From contig NW_001914905.1 in NCBI RefSeq assembly GCF_000208925.1, forward strand, positions 1 to 64,000: a stretch of DNA of 64,000 bases, given 5' to 3'. The notes under the pieces are model-generated. The model saw only the letters and a list, made by a program, of their open reading frames with translations. It was not told the origin of the DNA and searched no databases. This stretch comes from Entamoeba histolytica HM-1:IMSS. Taxonomy: Eukaryota; Evosea; Mastigamoebida; Endamoebidae. Made by a program: the position numbers and the translations under genes. Below, piece by piece: positions 62,854-64,000 of the stretch; position 1 is the first letter of the stretch; every line of letters starts with the position of its first letter.

Positions 62854-64000
62854 ATGGATAGTAGCACAAAAAAACTTTTACATTGTATCTTTGAAGTTAT
62901 TGTCTCATCTATTGAATGTAATAACCAAGAAGTTCTTATAGACTTAGTCAAAACTGCAATAGAAAACGATGTTAATATTTCACAATTAATAGAAAATAAC
63001 AAATTTTTATTTCAAGAACCTGAACAAAAAAGTTATAGTATTGATGATGACTTTTATGGTTATGTAACTTGGATTAATTGTTTAACAAGAGAAAATTTTA
63101 TAGAAGTTATTATTCAAAATTTTAATGATGATCAATTTATTCAAATTATAAAGGAAATGATAGAAAAAGATTTATTAGAAAATGACAAGAAGAAAATTGC
63201 AAAAAAAGTTGTTTATAAGGAAAATTCTGATTATCACTTCATTAACTCTTCACTAAATTCTCAAGTAACAAATGAAATGATTACAGCAGACTATTTAGAT
63301 TTTAAAAACAGTATAGAAGAAGAACTTATGAAGAATAAATGCGTTGAAGATATGTCAGAATCTAATTTAAAATCAAATGGTCAAGTAATAAAGAAAAAAA
63401 TGTATAATTCAATGTTAAATGATTATATAAATGAGAAAGTTAATAAACACAAAAAATTGATTGAAGAGCATCTTGGATGTGGTGAATTATCTGTATCATT
63501 CGATAGTGAACAATTAGACAAAAACAAGTTAGATAAAATTATTCTTCCTCAAGTAGAACAACAAACAGTTGTTACTCTAATCAGTGATGAAGGAAAATTA
63601 ATTTCTATTTATTCTAAAAAATCGAATATATCTTTTGCACGTCCTCCAAAAAATAATACATTGTTACTTTTTAATGAAGATGGTATTTGGAAAGAATGTA
63701 ACAAAAGCTCATTCCTTTTTATCAATAATAATCAAATTAACTTTTGTGACAGAACATCAAATTCTCTTATTGAATTAAATGATACAAAAATCGATACAGA
63801 ATTTAAAGGTGAGATTTTGGATTTTATTGGAGAAAGTAAATGGAATATTATACGAATTATAATTTATAATAAGTCTCTTAAGAGTAGTACTGTAAATACT
63901 ATTGATAAAATATCTATGCCTGTACCTTCAAACAATAAAGTATTAAAAACTATTCTTGAAAATAGGTTTAAAGTAACTGATATTAGAAATGATTATAAAA
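62854..64000 (+). CDS. Unrecognised protein, partial (runs off the right edge)
   Basis: From the ATG at 62854 one frame stays open for 382 codons to the window end, without a stop. This is strong evidence of coding in such AT-rich DNA, where stops are frequent. The product begins MDSSTKKLLHCIFEVIVSSI. It is Asn/Asp/Glu/Lys-rich and helical for about 200 residues, then strand-rich (VVTLISDEGKLISIYSKKSN, TLLLFNEDGIW). No signal peptide, membrane segment or family that I recognise. The 3' end lies outside the window. Confidence 0.75.
   Translation, partial: MDSSTKKLLHCIFEVIVSSIECNNQEVLIDLVKTAIENDVNISQLIENNKFLFQEPEQKSYSIDDDFYGYVTWINCLTRENFIEVIIQNFNDDQFIQIIKEMIEKDLLENDKKKIAKKVVYKENSDYHFINSSLNSQVTNEMITADYLDFKNSIEEELMKNKCVEDMSESNLKSNGQVIKKKMYNSMLNDYINEKVNKHKKLIEEHLGCGELSVSFDSEQLDKNKLDKIILPQVEQQTVVTLISDEGKLISIYSKKSNISFARPPKNNTLLLFNEDGIWKECNKSSFLFINNNQINFCDRTSNSLIELNDTKIDTEFKGEILDFIGESKWNIIRIIIYNKSLKSSTVNTIDKISMPVPSNNKVLKTILENRFKVTDIRNDYK

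Noticed and set aside
1..64000. CRISPR arrays, rRNA or tRNA genes, prokaryotic operons
   Set aside because: None seen; introns and gene families are eukaryotic, and Entamoeba tRNA genes normally lie in tandem arrays not present here.

Overview
The window is nuclear DNA of an Entamoeba species, most like the very AT-rich E. histolytica / E. dispar / E. nuttalli / E. moshkovskii group. The basis is: extremely AT-rich sequence; short gene spacing; few, tiny (50-71 nt) introns that nearly all begin GTTTGT and end TAG; GAAC-type promoter elements close to start codons; and typical Entamoeba families (TLDc proteins, a BspA-type leucine-rich repeat protein, a GPI-anchor-like surface protein, an R4-like LINE fossil). 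I cannot fix the species from sequence alone.

Layout. 1-1.2 kb: A-rich low-complexity DNA and a decayed LINE reverse-transcriptase fragment. 1.5-5 kb: a divergent pair (155-aa unknown / DUF2039 zinc protein) and a candidate SLX4 nuclease scaffold. 6-18.3 kb: TLDc protein, RNA polymerase subunit RPB8, RPL11, p24/emp24 cargo receptor, splicing factor SF3a60, a small ribbon-helix-helix-like protein, RPS16, a TBC-like protein, a SHAQKYF-type Myb, a second TLDc protein, KIN17 and CK2 alpha. 19.4-31.5 kb: Rab GTPase, ubiquitin E1 (interrupted by a 100-N assembly gap), a calponin-homology plus Sel1-repeat protein, BspA-like LRR protein, an unknown basic protein and a large secreted surface protein. 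31.5-33.1 kb: a pseudogene of a PARP1-like ADP-ribosyltransferase (zf-PARP, PADR1, BRCT and WGR remnants). 33.2-44.7 kb: TBCK, RPB4, RPS28, a RhoGEF, DCAF7/HAN11 and a RalGAP-beta-like protein. 44.7-48.6 kb: a WWE-BRCT protein, an unknown protein and topoisomerase III, all on the minus strand. 48.7-61.8 kb: a BEACH-WD40 giant, a BIG/Sec7 Arf-GEF with an embedded MYND-like zinc finger and a possible NET-domain protein. From 62.85 kb an open reading frame runs off the right edge.

Thirteen introns in twelve genes were resolved by reading across frames; several genes (RPB4, RPB8 exon 1, the last exons of p24 and Myb, and the edge ORF) are only visible this way. Functional themes are membrane traffic (Rab, TBC, TBCK, RalGAP-beta, BIG, BEACH, p24), genome maintenance and ADP-ribose biology (SLX4-like, TOP3, KIN17, WWE-BRCT, PARP pseudogene) and core gene expression (RPB4, RPB8, SF3a60, three ribosomal proteins). 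No CRISPR array, rRNA or tRNA gene was recognised. The best leads are the PARP pseudogene, the WWE-BRCT protein, the MYND insertion in the Arf-GEF, the CH-Sel1 fusion and an AACCCT(T)AAAAAAG box attached to GAAC elements at two ribosomal protein genes.
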